This document shows, in pieces, positions 1-8,346 of a DNA stretch of 64,000 bases (position 1 is its first letter; the number at the start of each line of letters is the position of its first letter). Under the pieces are notes generated by a model that ran no database searches, was not told where the DNA came from, and saw only the letters and a program-made list of their open reading frames with translations. The stretch comes from Flavipsychrobacter sp. (GTDB lineage Bacteria > Bacteroidota > Bacteroidia > Chitinophagales > Chitinophagaceae): assembly GCA_031292525.1 (NCBI GenBank), contig JARLGY010000037.1, positions 310,001-374,000 of the forward strand, written 5' to 3'. Both the position numbers and the translations under genes were made by a program.

Positions 1-309
1 TAACAAAAAGTAGCTTTTGTTAAATTTTACTAATGGCTGATAATGATGGATACACAATCTTCACAACTTAAATAATAGATGTTGTTCAATAGGATATTTG
101 CGCATTGGCTATGCCTTCCAGAACTCAATAGAAATCGCCACTAATATTTTTTATATACGCATAATATCACTCTATTTGTGGATATCCTCTTTTGGCACAT
201 TTCTATTCTATAATTACCTTGCATCCGTAAGAGTGGGCAATTCAGTAGCGATTTCCTGGTATTTTTTATTCGGCGCAACCGACATTTTCACCACGCCCTT
301 TATCCACGG

Positions 310-362
310 CCCATTTCCACAGAAATTAAAATGTCCGTCAACAGACATTTAGGGACATTCTG
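310..362 (-). repeat. Dispersed palindromic repeat, copy 1
   Basis: The core AATGTCCGTCAACAGACATT (329-349) is an almost perfect inverted repeat. It is followed by a second GGGACATTC half-site and preceded by CCCATTTCCAC. The same block, diverged, recurs at 465-519, and in the opposite orientation at 45145-45206, 45461-45530 and 45561-45602. It is not protein-coding as far as I can see. It resembles a short intergenic repeat family. Confidence 0.7.
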
Positions 363-430
363 AACTATCAAATAAAAATTCCGAAATTCACTAGCCAGAT
401 AATCAATAGAATCATATTTCAAACAAACCT

Positions 431-519
431 CAACAGACATTATTCGGTATAACCCGCACCTACAGCCCATTTCCACCCAAACATAAAATTTCTGTAACGG
501 ACATTTAGAGACATTCTGC
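431..519 (-). repeat. Dispersed palindromic repeat, copy 2 plus half copy
   Basis: A half-site CAACAGACATTA sits at 431-442. A fuller unit at 465-519 shares the order CCCATTTCCAC, then GTAACGGACATTTAGAGA, then GACATTCTG with copy 1. The central palindrome is more decayed than in copy 1 because the left arm reads TTTCTGTAACGG. Confidence 0.6.
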
Positions 520-604
520 CTAAAGACTGGAATAAGAAAGAACCAGCAATGACAAACTATATACATAAAACATGTAGGTACATTTATTATCGCAGTTTTA
601 TATG

Positions 605-612
605 TAGTTTTG
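605..612 (+). promoter_or_regulatory. Bacteroidota -7 promoter element of oxyR
   Basis: TAGTTTTG matches the Bacteroidota -7 consensus TAnnTTTG. It lies about 28 bases before the ATG at 640, so transcription would start near 619. It overlaps an in-frame TTG at 610, which argues against that codon being the translation start. Confidence 0.5.
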
Positions 613-639
613 CAAATTAATTTCACTCACACCTACTTT

Positions 640-1596
640 ATGACTATAACACAACTTGAATATGTTGTAGCGGTAGCTACTTATAAGAGCTTTGTGGCTG
701 CTGCAGAAAAATGCTTTGTTACCCAACCTACCCTAAGCATGCAGATACAAAAACTGGAGGAAGAGCTGGGTATAAAACTATTTGACCGCAATAAACACCC
801 TATAGCTATAACAGCTATGGGCGAGGCTATTGTAGCACAGGCACAGATAGCCCTGGCCGAAACTGAAAAAATACACGACCTGATACAGAGCCAGCAAGCA
901 AACCTGGCTGGTGTTTTTAAATTTGCTGTGATACCTACTATAGCGCCATACATACTGCCCGGCTTGCTGGAACAATATGCTATCAGCTTCCCAGGTGTGC
1001 AGTTGGAGGTGAAGGAACTAGAGACCCACCAAATAATAAAAGCACTGCGTAATAATGAAATAGATGCGGCTTTGCTAAGTACCCCACTGGAAGAAAACGA
1101 CATAAAGGAATACCCATTATTCTACGAAGCGTTTGTTGCCTATTTCTCAGAAGATGAACCTGCGCTGAAGAAACGCCTGATCACCCCTGAAGACATATCG
1201 CTGGAACGCATATGGCTGCTGAATGAAGGCCATTGCATGCGCAACCAGATCATAAACCTATGCAGCGAACAGGTACAGAAAATGCAGGCCGGTCGCCCAT
1301 ACCGCTACGAGAGCAGCAATGTGGAAACTTTGCGCAAGCTGGTGGATCGCAACAAAGGCATGACAGTACTACCAGAACTGAGCACTATGGAGTTTACCGA
1401 AGACTTGCTTGAAAAAGTAAGGTATTTTGAAGATCCGGAACCGGTACGCGAAATAAGCCTGGTGACCAATGGCCACTTTGTGAAGCTGACCTTGCTCCAA
1501 ACTCTTATGGACGAGATACTGAAGCTTGTGCCTGAAAAAATGCGTGTACAGAAGAAAAACCGCAAGGTACTACGCATACAGAGCGCTAAGCTGTAA
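640..1596 (+). CDS. oxyR: LysR-type peroxide sensor OxyR
   Basis: Transcription factor that senses hydrogen peroxide and activates antioxidant genes. The 318-aa product has an N-terminal LysR winged helix-turn-helix (about residues 3-62, with SMQIQKLEEELG in the recognition region) and a C-terminal periplasmic-binding-protein-like sensor domain. Two cysteines in LNEGHCMRNQIINLCSEQ fall at residues 199 and 208, the same numbers as the disulfide switch of E. coli OxyR, so a peroxide response is well supported rather than a generic LysR role. I chose ATG 640 because the upstream in-frame TTG lies inside the promoter element. It is a single gene followed by its own terminator. Confidence 0.93.
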   Translation: MTITQLEYVVAVATYKSFVAAAEKCFVTQPTLSMQIQKLEEELGIKLFDRNKHPIAITAMGEAIVAQAQIALAETEKIHDLIQSQQANLAGVFKFAVIPTIAPYILPGLLEQYAISFPGVQLEVKELETHQIIKALRNNEIDAALLSTPLEENDIKEYPLFYEAFVAYFSEDEPALKKRLITPEDISLERIWLLNEGHCMRNQIINLCSEQVQKMQAGRPYRYESSNVETLRKLVDRNKGMTVLPELSTMEFTEDLLEKVRYFEDPEPVREISLVTNGHFVKLTLLQTLMDEILKLVPEKMRVQKKNRKVLRIQSAKL

Positions 1597-1617
1597 CAAA
1601 ACATAGTGAATATATTA

Positions 1618-1650
1618 CAAAAGCACCGTAGGAAACTATGGTGCTTTTTA
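1618..1650 (+). terminator. Intrinsic terminator of oxyR
   Basis: AAAGCACC pairs with GGTGCTTT around a short loop that also has TAG/CTA pairing, followed by a T run. It lies 22 bases after the oxyR stop. Confidence 0.8.
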
Positions 1651-1839
1651 GAGTTAATCATTCAGAAGGCTTTTATTTTGTACGGAGCAACCTTACACGG
1701 TGCATAATACCTATCAATGTTGTTTTGCTACAAAGCGCCCCCCACAGGGCTTGTCATGAATGGGCAAGTGGGAAATTGAAATCGCGATATAATTGGAGAC
1801 GTATCACAACCGATCATATTAAGAACCAATTAAACAATA

Positions 1840-2505
1840 CTACGAAGCAGGTATATTGGCAATAAATATCCGGTTTATGTCCATCTCTATAATTTCGCTA
1901 TCGGGGAATATGTTGAAGAAATTAGTCTTGGATGGGAGCCAATCTTCTTCGTTATTGATAATATAGTTGAGCATGAGACAACCATCACCATTTAACAGGC
2001 GGCGGCAGTTTGACAGAAATGCTTCTCCCATCACAAAACCGGGCACTTCGCGTCCCCGGAATATATCCACGATGATCATATCGAACTTCGCGTAGCATTG
2101 CTTTACAAAGGCATTGGCATCATCACAAATGGGTGTTATATATGGCAGCGCATCGTCATCGCTAAACTCTAAGGCCCATTTGAGAATTTGCTTATCTATA
2201 TCTACCAGCGTTATCTGCGGGTAGAAACCCTTATCGTTCAATATCTTTACGGCAGAGCCTAAACCAGTGCCTAACACCAATACCTTATGCACCTGGGGGA
2301 GTTTGTGTTTCAGCTTTTTAAAAGCTGCCAAAACGGGGCGATACCTGTTACCGTCTGAATACAAAGCATCGTCTGTTGCCAGTTGCCATTGCCCACAATA
2401 CATATAAATTTCAAGCGACCGGTTTATACCCACGATGTGTTTTACCCGAACAGGATACAGGTAACTGAGCATTTTTTTATATAACGGAAAATGTGGAGGC
2501 GGCAT
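1840..2505 (-). CDS. Spermidine synthase-like SAM-dependent enzyme
   Basis: Cytosolic class I methyltransferase-fold protein of 221 aa. The glycine-rich AdoMet loop VLVLGTGLGSA is at residues 75-85, followed by an acidic residue after the second strand (LVDID, D102) and a strand-4 motif IIVDIF (144-149). This arrangement, with QLATDDALYSDGNRYRP just before the Rossmann core, is that of the polyamine (spermidine) synthase superfamily. Many Bacteroidota carry such stand-alone homologues whose substrate is unproven, so I do not assign speE. ATG 2505 is preferred; a longer frame exists upstream without a better start. It is the last gene of a leftward group after prmA and plsY. Confidence 0.75.
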   Translation of the reverse strand: MPPPHFPLYKKMLSYLYPVRVKHIVGINRSLEIYMYCGQWQLATDDALYSDGNRYRPVLAAFKKLKHKLPQVHKVLVLGTGLGSAVKILNDKGFYPQITLVDIDKQILKWALEFSDDDALPYITPICDDANAFVKQCYAKFDMIIVDIFRGREVPGFVMGEAFLSNCRRLLNGDGCLMLNYIINNEEDWLPSKTNFFNIFPDSEIIEMDINRIFIANIPAS

Positions 2506-2665
2506 TGGTAACTTAAAGACTATACAAGATGTAAAATGCGAATCAAATATTCCGCTGCAAAGTACGTACAAAAGAATAGATGTTAGTACAACCGATGTAC
2601 ATCAGTGCATGAAATGCAGGTAAGTGCAGGCTGCTCTCACTGCCTGGAGAACAGATAAAACTTAT

Positions 2666-3304
2666 TTAATCGCGACGCCCAATACGCTTTTTGCGGAATA
2701 ATGGGACTTTACTTTCGTTGCCCGTGAGTAACCTACTGATGTTCTTATGATGGGTGAGCACAACTAACAGCGCCGTAGAAATGGCAAAGAGTTTATAACT
2801 GAGCTCGGGTGCATTGAAGATAAAAAATATAAGTACCGGGAATGTAATACTAGCACAAATGGAACTTAATGATACATAGCGGGTAAGGAATAGCATAAAC
2901 ACGAATACCGCTACCAGGCTTACGGCTACAAGAGGTTGTATGGAAAGAATCATACCGAACAATGTAGCAATACCTTTACCGCCCCTGAACTCGGCCCATA
3001 TAGGAAAGATGTGACCCAGAACTGCTGCAATACCCAATACAATTTGAAGATTGGTAAATTGTTCACTTTTCCAGGGTAGGGATGAGAAGCATGACAGCTG
3101 TACGGCAGCAAAACCTTTCATCATATCGACAAACATAACAAAAGAACCTGCTTTGGAACCTAAAATCCTGAAAGTGTTTGTGGCACCGGCGTTGCCGCTA
3201 CCATGCTCACGAATATCTATACCATATACTTTTTTACTAACTAATACGGCAGTAGGCAGAGAACCCACCAGGTAAGCCAACACAATTAACATTGCAATCA
3301 CCAT
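2666..3304 (-). CDS. plsY: Acyl-phosphate:glycerol-3-phosphate acyltransferase PlsY
   Basis: Integral inner-membrane enzyme that transfers an acyl group from acyl-phosphate to glycerol 3-phosphate, the first step of phospholipid synthesis. The 212-aa length is typical. The three family motifs are visible: GSLPTAVLVSK (14-24), GSGNAGATNTFR (35-46) and the phosphate-binding GHIFPIWAEFRGGKGIAT stretch (about 97-114). Several hydrophobic segments span the membrane. It lies 75 bases downstream of prmA on the same strand and is likely co-transcribed. Confidence 0.95.
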   Translation of the reverse strand: MVIAMLIVLAYLVGSLPTAVLVSKKVYGIDIREHGSGNAGATNTFRILGSKAGSFVMFVDMMKGFAAVQLSCFSSLPWKSEQFTNLQIVLGIAAVLGHIFPIWAEFRGGKGIATLFGMILSIQPLVAVSLVAVFVFMLFLTRYVSLSSICASITFPVLIFFIFNAPELSYKLFAISTALLVVLTHHKNISRLLTGNESKVPLFRKKRIGRRD

Positions 3305-3379
3305 CCTGTATTCATTTAATTGGAGCAGACAAATTTATACCTTACTAATCGAATATCCTAATACCATCTTCACTATTCG

Positions 3380-4228
3380 TTATAACACAAACAGTGTGAA
3401 TGAGTTATACGAATCTTTTTTGTCAAATGCCAGTAACAACCAGTCGCCCAATTTCTGCACATTAAACAATTTAAAACCTTCATTTTGCGCGGCATCAACT
3501 ACTACACTTTCATCAGCATGCATGAGGCCACTCATAATGATCTTGCCACCGCAAACAGTTTTTTTATAGAGCAATGGCATATTGCCTAATAATATATGAC
3601 GATTGATATTAGCGAGAATTATATCATATTGTTCCCCATCATCTGACAATGTACTTTGATCAACGCAAATGTGCTTACAATTATTTTGTATTACATTTTC
3701 TTTAGCATTCTCATAACTCCACTCATCCGTATCAATAGCAAATACACTACTGGCACCTAATTGCTCAGCCATTATTGCCAATATACCGGTACCAGTGCCA
3801 AAGTCAAGCACTTTCTTGTTGGTAAAATCTATATCACGCATCTGCATGAGCATGAGCTGGGTGGTGGCATGGTGGCCTGTACCAAAAGACATTTTAGGAG
3901 TAATGAGCACCTGGTAGGGAGTTTCCACATCGAGCGTATGAAAAGCAGCCCTGATAGTGCAAAAGCCATCTATAATTACAGGTTGAAAATTAGACTCCCA
4001 TTGGGCATTCCAATTTTGGGCCTCTATAATGTTTGTAGTGTAAGCAAGGGAATGCTGTGCTGCTATCTCATCTACCAGCGTCTTATCATATATATCTTCA
4101 ACTACATAACCCAACAATTGGCCAGCTTCTTCTTCAAACCCTTCAAATCCTATATTCATAAGGGCTGCCATTACTATCTCAGCAGTATCGGGACCAGCTG
4201 TTTCAAATATTACGCGTATGTGTCTCAT
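3380..4228 (-). CDS. prmA: Ribosomal protein L11 methyltransferase PrmA
   Basis: Cytosolic enzyme that trimethylates ribosomal protein L11 using S-adenosylmethionine. The 282-aa protein has an N-terminal substrate-recognition domain, then the PrmA signature SFGTGHHATTQL (114-125), the AdoMet loop LDFGTGTGIL (141-150) and a LANIN motif (205-209) in the place of the usual N-P-P-Y-type strand. The C-terminus continues about 15 residues past the usual GDWLLLAF ending (DSYNSFTLFVL), a small lineage-specific tail or slight read-through. It is the first gene of a leftward group with plsY. Confidence 0.93.
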   Translation of the reverse strand: MRHIRVIFETAGPDTAEIVMAALMNIGFEGFEEEAGQLLGYVVEDIYDKTLVDEIAAQHSLAYTTNIIEAQNWNAQWESNFQPVIIDGFCTIRAAFHTLDVETPYQVLITPKMSFGTGHHATTQLMLMQMRDIDFTNKKVLDFGTGTGILAIMAEQLGASSVFAIDTDEWSYENAKENVIQNNCKHICVDQSTLSDDGEQYDIILANINRHILLGNMPLLYKKTVCGGKIIMSGLMHADESVVVDAAQNEGFKLFNVQKLGDWLLLAFDKKDSYNSFTLFVL

Positions 4229-4285
4229 ATCAGGCTATTGTGTTGGCAGCGCTTATACTATGCCCTGCAACTGGCTGTAAATATA

Positions 4286-4316
4286 AAAAGGCTGTCCCGG
4301 ATATGAGACAGCCTCT
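4286..4316 (-). terminator. Intrinsic terminator of the OmpA/PorE-like gene
   Basis: Read leftward, AGGCTGTCTC pairs with GGGACAGCCT and is followed by TTTTTA. It lies 22 bases past the stop of the OmpA-family gene, between it and prmA. Confidence 0.8.
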
Positions 4317-4337
4317 TTACAATGTTGTTAATAAAAA

Positions 4338-6515
4338 CTATTCTTCAGTACGGCGACCAGCCTTACCAGCTTTAGGTTCTTTTTCGTCTTTAGAATCGTC
4401 ATCGTACATATTCTCGTTGATCTGCAGATTTTTTTCTTGCTGATCTAAAGAACCTGGCTTAGCGCTGTTGTAGATGATACGGCGTGTAGGCACATCTGAT
4501 ACGATACGGAATTCAGTGCGACGGTTAAGCTGACGGCCCTGAGGATCGTCTTTACCGTGTAATGTATTAGGCGCTGCAGGCATTCTTTTACCAAAGCCTT
4601 TAGCTATCATACGGCTCTTCTCGATATCTTTCTTTTCCAGATAGTCAAGTACTGATTGTGCACGACGCTGAGAAAGATCATTATTGTATTCGTCTGTACC
4701 CTTACCATCTGTGAAAGAATAGATCTCAACAGTTAGTGATGGGTTATCTTTCATAAAGCTAGTCAATGAATCGAGTGATGGAGTTGATTCAGGGCGTAAA
4801 GTTGCTTTATCAAAATCGTAATACACGTTGCTTACTGCGAAACCGCTTTCATCCTGATCGAGGTAGATAGTAACGTTTACGGTATCGTCTGGATCAGAAC
4901 GTTTAACATCCATTGTGTTTACAGACTGACGAGTAGAGGTATAACCTTGTTTGTCGCCAGTTAACACATAAGAGTGACCACGTGACAGGTTGAAGGCAAA
5001 AGTACCATCAGCTGAGTTGTACGTGTTAAGGTCACCTTTCTGATCGAGCATTTTAACTACCACTTGTTCAGCAGGCTGGTTTGTTTTACGATAAACCACT
5101 TTACCGATCACCATCAGCTTAGGTTCAACCTGTATGCGCCAAATATCATCGCAACATGTTGGGTTCTTTAAAGCGATAGAACCAATACGGTTAGACACTA
5201 CATAAGCATCAGGCTTTCCATAATTATCTTTAATATAGTACAATTCATCAGCAGCAGTGTTAATAGGATAACCCATGTTCTGCAGATTAGTGTAACGCGA
5301 AGGACCACCATCGGCAGAGAAGATATCGAACCCACCCATTGATACCCAGCCATTAGAAGCGAAGTACAATTTGTTGACACGAGAATCGTAGTATGGAGTT
5401 ATTTCATCGTATTCTGTATTGATCTGTTTACCTGCATTCTGCGGGCGACGGTAAGTACCGTTGCGGGGATCTATAACTGAATACCAGATATCATATCCAC
5501 CACGGCTTTGCAGCTTACGATTTGAAGAAAAGAACAGGATTTCCTTTTTGCCCAGTTTAGCGCAAAATGGTTGTGTGTTTGAACCTTCTTCATTGATGCC
5601 TTCACCTAACACCTCAGGTTTAGACCATTTTTCACCTTCGAACTTAGAAACATAGATTTTACACAGAACAGTATTTGAATCGCCTTCGCCGCAACGAGTG
5701 AAGTAAAAGCGTTCACCACCTGGGCTGAAGCAACCGTTACCGGTATTTTCGTCCCTGTCGTTAAAACCACCGTCGCTGTAAGTTATAGGCCATTGGAATG
5801 AATCAACAGCAGCTACATTATATTGCTTGTGGGCAACCATGAAACGGGCAACATATTCATCGCGCCTTCTTTTATTCACCTCTACTTCCTGATTCTGGCG
5901 CTGTGTAGAGAATAACAAAGCGGTATCGCCCAATGGATAAGGAGAGAATTCTGTATAAGCACTATTTACGTTAGGCCCTGCGTTGATAACGCTAACAGCC
6001 TGCGGATCTTTTACTGAATTGATACCCAGATTGCAACCCTGTATTTCTACAAGTGCATTCTTTTTCAATTTTTTGTAAGTCTTAGGGTTGTCTGCTATGA
6101 ATTGATTGAATGCACTTATTGCTGCAACATACTCACCTTGTTGCTTTAGCATCTGTGCCTCATCAAACTTAGAACGAGGATATAATTTTGGCGCTTCGCC
6201 ATACAGCTCACCAAAATAGTGGGCAGCAGGACCATAGTCGCGGGTAAGCTTGTAGCACTGAGCGAGCTGGCTAGTTAGGTACGGGTTGCGCTCCTGTTCT
6301 TGTTTTAATTGCTGATAATAATCTATCGCATTAAAATAACTGCCATCACGGAACAAACCGTCTGCCCAGCGAATCTTTTTATAGTATGGAAGCTTGGAAA
6401 CGGGGTCGTTAGCCTTGTTCCTGAATTTTTCCTTATTACGCTGTTGGGCGTTGGCATCAAATTGGATAGTAACGAGAATCGTTGCCAATAATAAAAGCAG
6501 CCAATTTTTTCTCAT
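4338..6515 (-). CDS. OmpA-family outer-membrane protein with TPR and WD40-like domains (PorE-like)
   Basis: Probable cell-envelope anchor of the type IX secretion machinery. The 725-aa product has a Sec signal peptide (residues 1-23, ending DANA), an N-terminal TPR-like helical region (about 35-160), WD40-like PD40 beta-propeller segments (about 185-465), a carboxypeptidase regulatory-like fold (about 475-545) and a C-terminal OmpA peptidoglycan-binding domain (about 560-680). The last contains NDLSQRRAQSVLDYL, with the Asp and Arg that bind diaminopimelate in this family. That domain order is the one described for PorE, and the gene lies next to a PorP/SprF homologue. Start ATG 6515 begins a clean signal peptide. 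A paralogue without a T9SS role cannot be excluded. Confidence 0.85.
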   Translation of the reverse strand: MRKNWLLLLLATILVTIQFDANAQQRNKEKFRNKANDPVSKLPYYKKIRWADGLFRDGSYFNAIDYYQQLKQEQERNPYLTSQLAQCYKLTRDYGPAAHYFGELYGEAPKLYPRSKFDEAQMLKQQGEYVAAISAFNQFIADNPKTYKKLKKNALVEIQGCNLGINSVKDPQAVSVINAGPNVNSAYTEFSPYPLGDTALLFSTQRQNQEVEVNKRRRDEYVARFMVAHKQYNVAAVDSFQWPITYSDGGFNDRDENTGNGCFSPGGERFYFTRCGEGDSNTVLCKIYVSKFEGEKWSKPEVLGEGINEEGSNTQPFCAKLGKKEILFFSSNRKLQSRGGYDIWYSVIDPRNGTYRRPQNAGKQINTEYDEITPYYDSRVNKLYFASNGWVSMGGFDIFSADGGPSRYTNLQNMGYPINTAADELYYIKDNYGKPDAYVVSNRIGSIALKNPTCCDDIWRIQVEPKLMVIGKVVYRKTNQPAEQVVVKMLDQKGDLNTYNSADGTFAFNLSRGHSYVLTGDKQGYTSTRQSVNTMDVKRSDPDDTVNVTIYLDQDESGFAVSNVYYDFDKATLRPESTPSLDSLTSFMKDNPSLTVEIYSFTDGKGTDEYNNDLSQRRAQSVLDYLEKKDIEKSRMIAKGFGKRMPAAPNTLHGKDDPQGRQLNRRTEFRIVSDVPTRRIIYNSAKPGSLDQQEKNLQINENMYDDDSKDEKEPKAGKAGRRTEE

Positions 6516-6557
6516 GTGCGTGAGCGTTGTTAATGGATATAAAAGTATAAATAGATT

Positions 6558-6600
6558 CAAAAAAAAGAAAGGGCATTAAAAAAAAGTTTTGGCCCTTTCT
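6558..6600 (-). terminator. Terminator after the PorP/SprF-like gene
   Basis: Read leftward, AGAAAGGGC pairs with GCCCTTTCT across an A/T-rich loop and is followed by eight T residues. It separates the PorP-like gene from the OmpA-like gene, so read-through or a separate promoter must supply the latter. Confidence 0.75.
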
Positions 6601-6621
6601 GTATTACTTTATGTTATAATT

Positions 6622-7671
6622 CTAGAAACGTGCACAAGGATAAACTAATTTACGCGCAAAGTCAAGCGGATTTGGCGCTATATAGCGAATTGATAGTTCG
6701 AACCCGCCATCGCCATTAGAAGCGGTTTTAAGATCTGACACATTGTAGTCGTAGCTAACCCCAATGCGGAAGCCTTTGAACTCAACACCAGCAGTTATCA
6801 TAGCAGCATCACCGGTACGGTAATAACCACCCAGGAACACGCCAGTTGAATAGGTTGGAAACTCTGGGTTACCTACGAGGTAGTGAAATTCATTACCTGC
6901 AATTACTTCGTTGGCAGTAGCCTGGTTTTGGAACAAAATTCCCGGACGGAGACTGAAACGGTCTGAAGTGTTCCATATTGCGCCCAGCTGGCCAGTGTAC
7001 CTCATTGAAAGGCCAACCTGGCTATTTTGTTTTACTTCAAAAGATTCGTTTGGTTGGTTGAGGTTATTTGCACCTGCAGCCAATACAAAGCTGAACTTAT
7101 CGCTAACGCTCTGTGCGTAGCTGATACCGGCATTTACTGTATAATAGTGAACAGAGTTACCAATACCCAGGTGATACTCCTGGCTTATGCCCGGTTGGAA
7201 AGTACCATTGATATATTCATCGCCGAAATACAGCTTTGAAAGATCGATGGTTTTTTCAGAGTAACCACCCTGTAAACCTACAGAGAGTACTTTGCTCTGG
7301 TTATACCCCAGAAATTTATGGTAGGCTACAGAAACGAGGCCGGTGAAATTGCTCAGGTTAGCATCGCCCGCTTGATCTTTATATACCTGAGCACCTGCTG
7401 CCAGATAGTCATCGTGAGTAAGATCATGAACGATAGGAAGATCGAATGCAGCGCCATAAGTAACATATGGCACAGTAACGCTCTGCCATTGATTGCGGTA
7501 GATAGCCGATGCACGGAACTGGCCATCGAAATTGCCAGTAAATGCAGGGTTTATGACCATTGGTACAGCATCAAATTGCGTAAAGTGAATGTCCTGGGCC
7601 ATAGACGCCTGGCTGGATAGTGCAAGTGTTGCTATAAGACCTGCACATGCAAATGTATTTTTCCTGTTCAT
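6622..7671 (-). CDS. PorP/SprF-family type IX secretion membrane protein
   Basis: Outer-membrane beta-barrel of the PorP/SprF family, which assists T9SS secretion, in Flavobacterium notably of type B cargo and SprB. The 349-aa protein has a signal peptide ending SMAQ (about residue 25) and then the family's N-terminal hallmark DIHFTQFDAVPMVINPAFTG. The rest is a run of alternating beta strands, ending in a C-terminal aromatic residue (CARF), as usual for barrels. Downstream is the OmpA/PorE-like gene. Upstream is a degraded CHU_C sorting domain, the type of partner this family normally has. Confidence 0.92.
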   Translation of the reverse strand: MNRKNTFACAGLIATLALSSQASMAQDIHFTQFDAVPMVINPAFTGNFDGQFRASAIYRNQWQSVTVPYVTYGAAFDLPIVHDLTHDDYLAAGAQVYKDQAGDANLSNFTGLVSVAYHKFLGYNQSKVLSVGLQGGYSEKTIDLSKLYFGDEYINGTFQPGISQEYHLGIGNSVHYYTVNAGISYAQSVSDKFSFVLAAGANNLNQPNESFEVKQNSQVGLSMRYTGQLGAIWNTSDRFSLRPGILFQNQATANEVIAGNEFHYLVGNPEFPTYSTGVFLGGYYRTGDAAMITAGVEFKGFRIGVSYDYNVSDLKTASNGDGGFELSIRYIAPNPLDFARKLVYPCARF

Positions 7672-7718
7672 GATATGCTACCTTAATGAATGTTATCTTA
7701 ATAGTGTTTGTTACTTGT

Positions 7719-8186
7719 TTAATAAATTTCCCCCCTTGTATTCCTATCACTGTTTAAAGTTATAAACCCATATGCACCAAGCAGTTGTGGTGTACCATTA
7801 TACTTTCTATAGCTGCCTTTATGTGGGCTGGCAATAGAAAATATCAGGGCTCCCCATCGGTTGAAAATACGGAAATAATTTAAAGATGCAATGCCCGGCA
7901 TAATTATTTTTGACCGGATAGTCAATTGTGAATCATGCGAAAATGCCTGTGACACAGCCATAGGCTTGTATGTAAGCACAAAATTATTTGTTAAAGCTCT
8001 TTTAACAGCCTTAATGCTTCTTATACCTGACTGTAATATATTACTGCAGATAAATTGATAGCGGCGGGATAACAAACTAATATGTACCACTACAATTTTT
8101 AAAAAGAATGCTATATAACCCATGCCGACCGATACCAGCCTGTGCTGGTAGTTATTTGGAGGATTATTTAGACTTCTCAGATTCAT
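7719..8186 (-). pseudogene. Decayed remnant of a T9SS type B (CHU_C) sorting-domain gene
   Basis: The last 60 or so residues of this frame (IASLNYFRIFNRWGALIF, then KYNGTPQLLGAYGF) line up by eye with the gliding-motility C-terminal domain that targets proteins for T9SS type B export. The hallmark that should precede it (AFTPNGDGxND) is reduced to AFSHDSQL. The W-D-G-T turn is replaced by SYRK, and the ending (TRGEIY) lacks the final TLIR-type strand. There is no signal peptide and no large passenger domain. It sits 47 bases upstream of the PorP-like gene, where a live CHU_C partner gene is usually found. I infer a dead or dying gene; the upstream boundary is uncertain. Confidence 0.55.
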
Positions 8187-8325
8187 GATTTAATACGCTA
8201 CGTACATTACCAGACAGGCTGAATACATAAATGGTTTGTTAAGGTATAAAAATGTTCTGAAATCTGGATGTTTATATGAAAAAATATCAAACTCAATAAT
8301 AGAAACAGCCATTTTATTAATATTG

Positions 8326-8333
8326 TACCTTCG
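8326..8333 (+). promoter_or_regulatory. Likely -7 element of ftsK
   Basis: TACCTTCG differs at one position from TAnnTTTG and ends 13 bases before the ftsK ATG at 8347, implying a very short leader. Confidence 0.35.
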
Positions 8334-8346
8334 CGATTGTCGAGAT

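Larger units (their letters stand above)
1..604. other. Gene-free stretch with palindromic repeats
   Basis: I see no believable gene here. The open frames on either strand lack family similarity, and the leftward one simply reads through the repeat copies. The stretch opens with a weak A/T-rich inverted repeat (1-22, TAACAAAA paired with TTTTGTTA) that could be the end of a terminator for a gene outside the window. It holds two related repeat units (about 310-362 and 465-519) and a third partial one (431-445). The oxyR promoter lies at its right end. Confidence 0.6.

Noticed and set aside
98-626. Open frames 98-352 (+) and 300-626 (-) before oxyR
   Set aside because: No family resemblance, atypical composition, and the leftward frame only translates the palindromic repeat copies and runs into the oxyR start.
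1638-1865. 75-codon frame between oxyR and the spermidine synthase-like gene
   Set aside because: It begins inside the oxyR terminator and overlaps the end of the leftward gene; no recognisable features.
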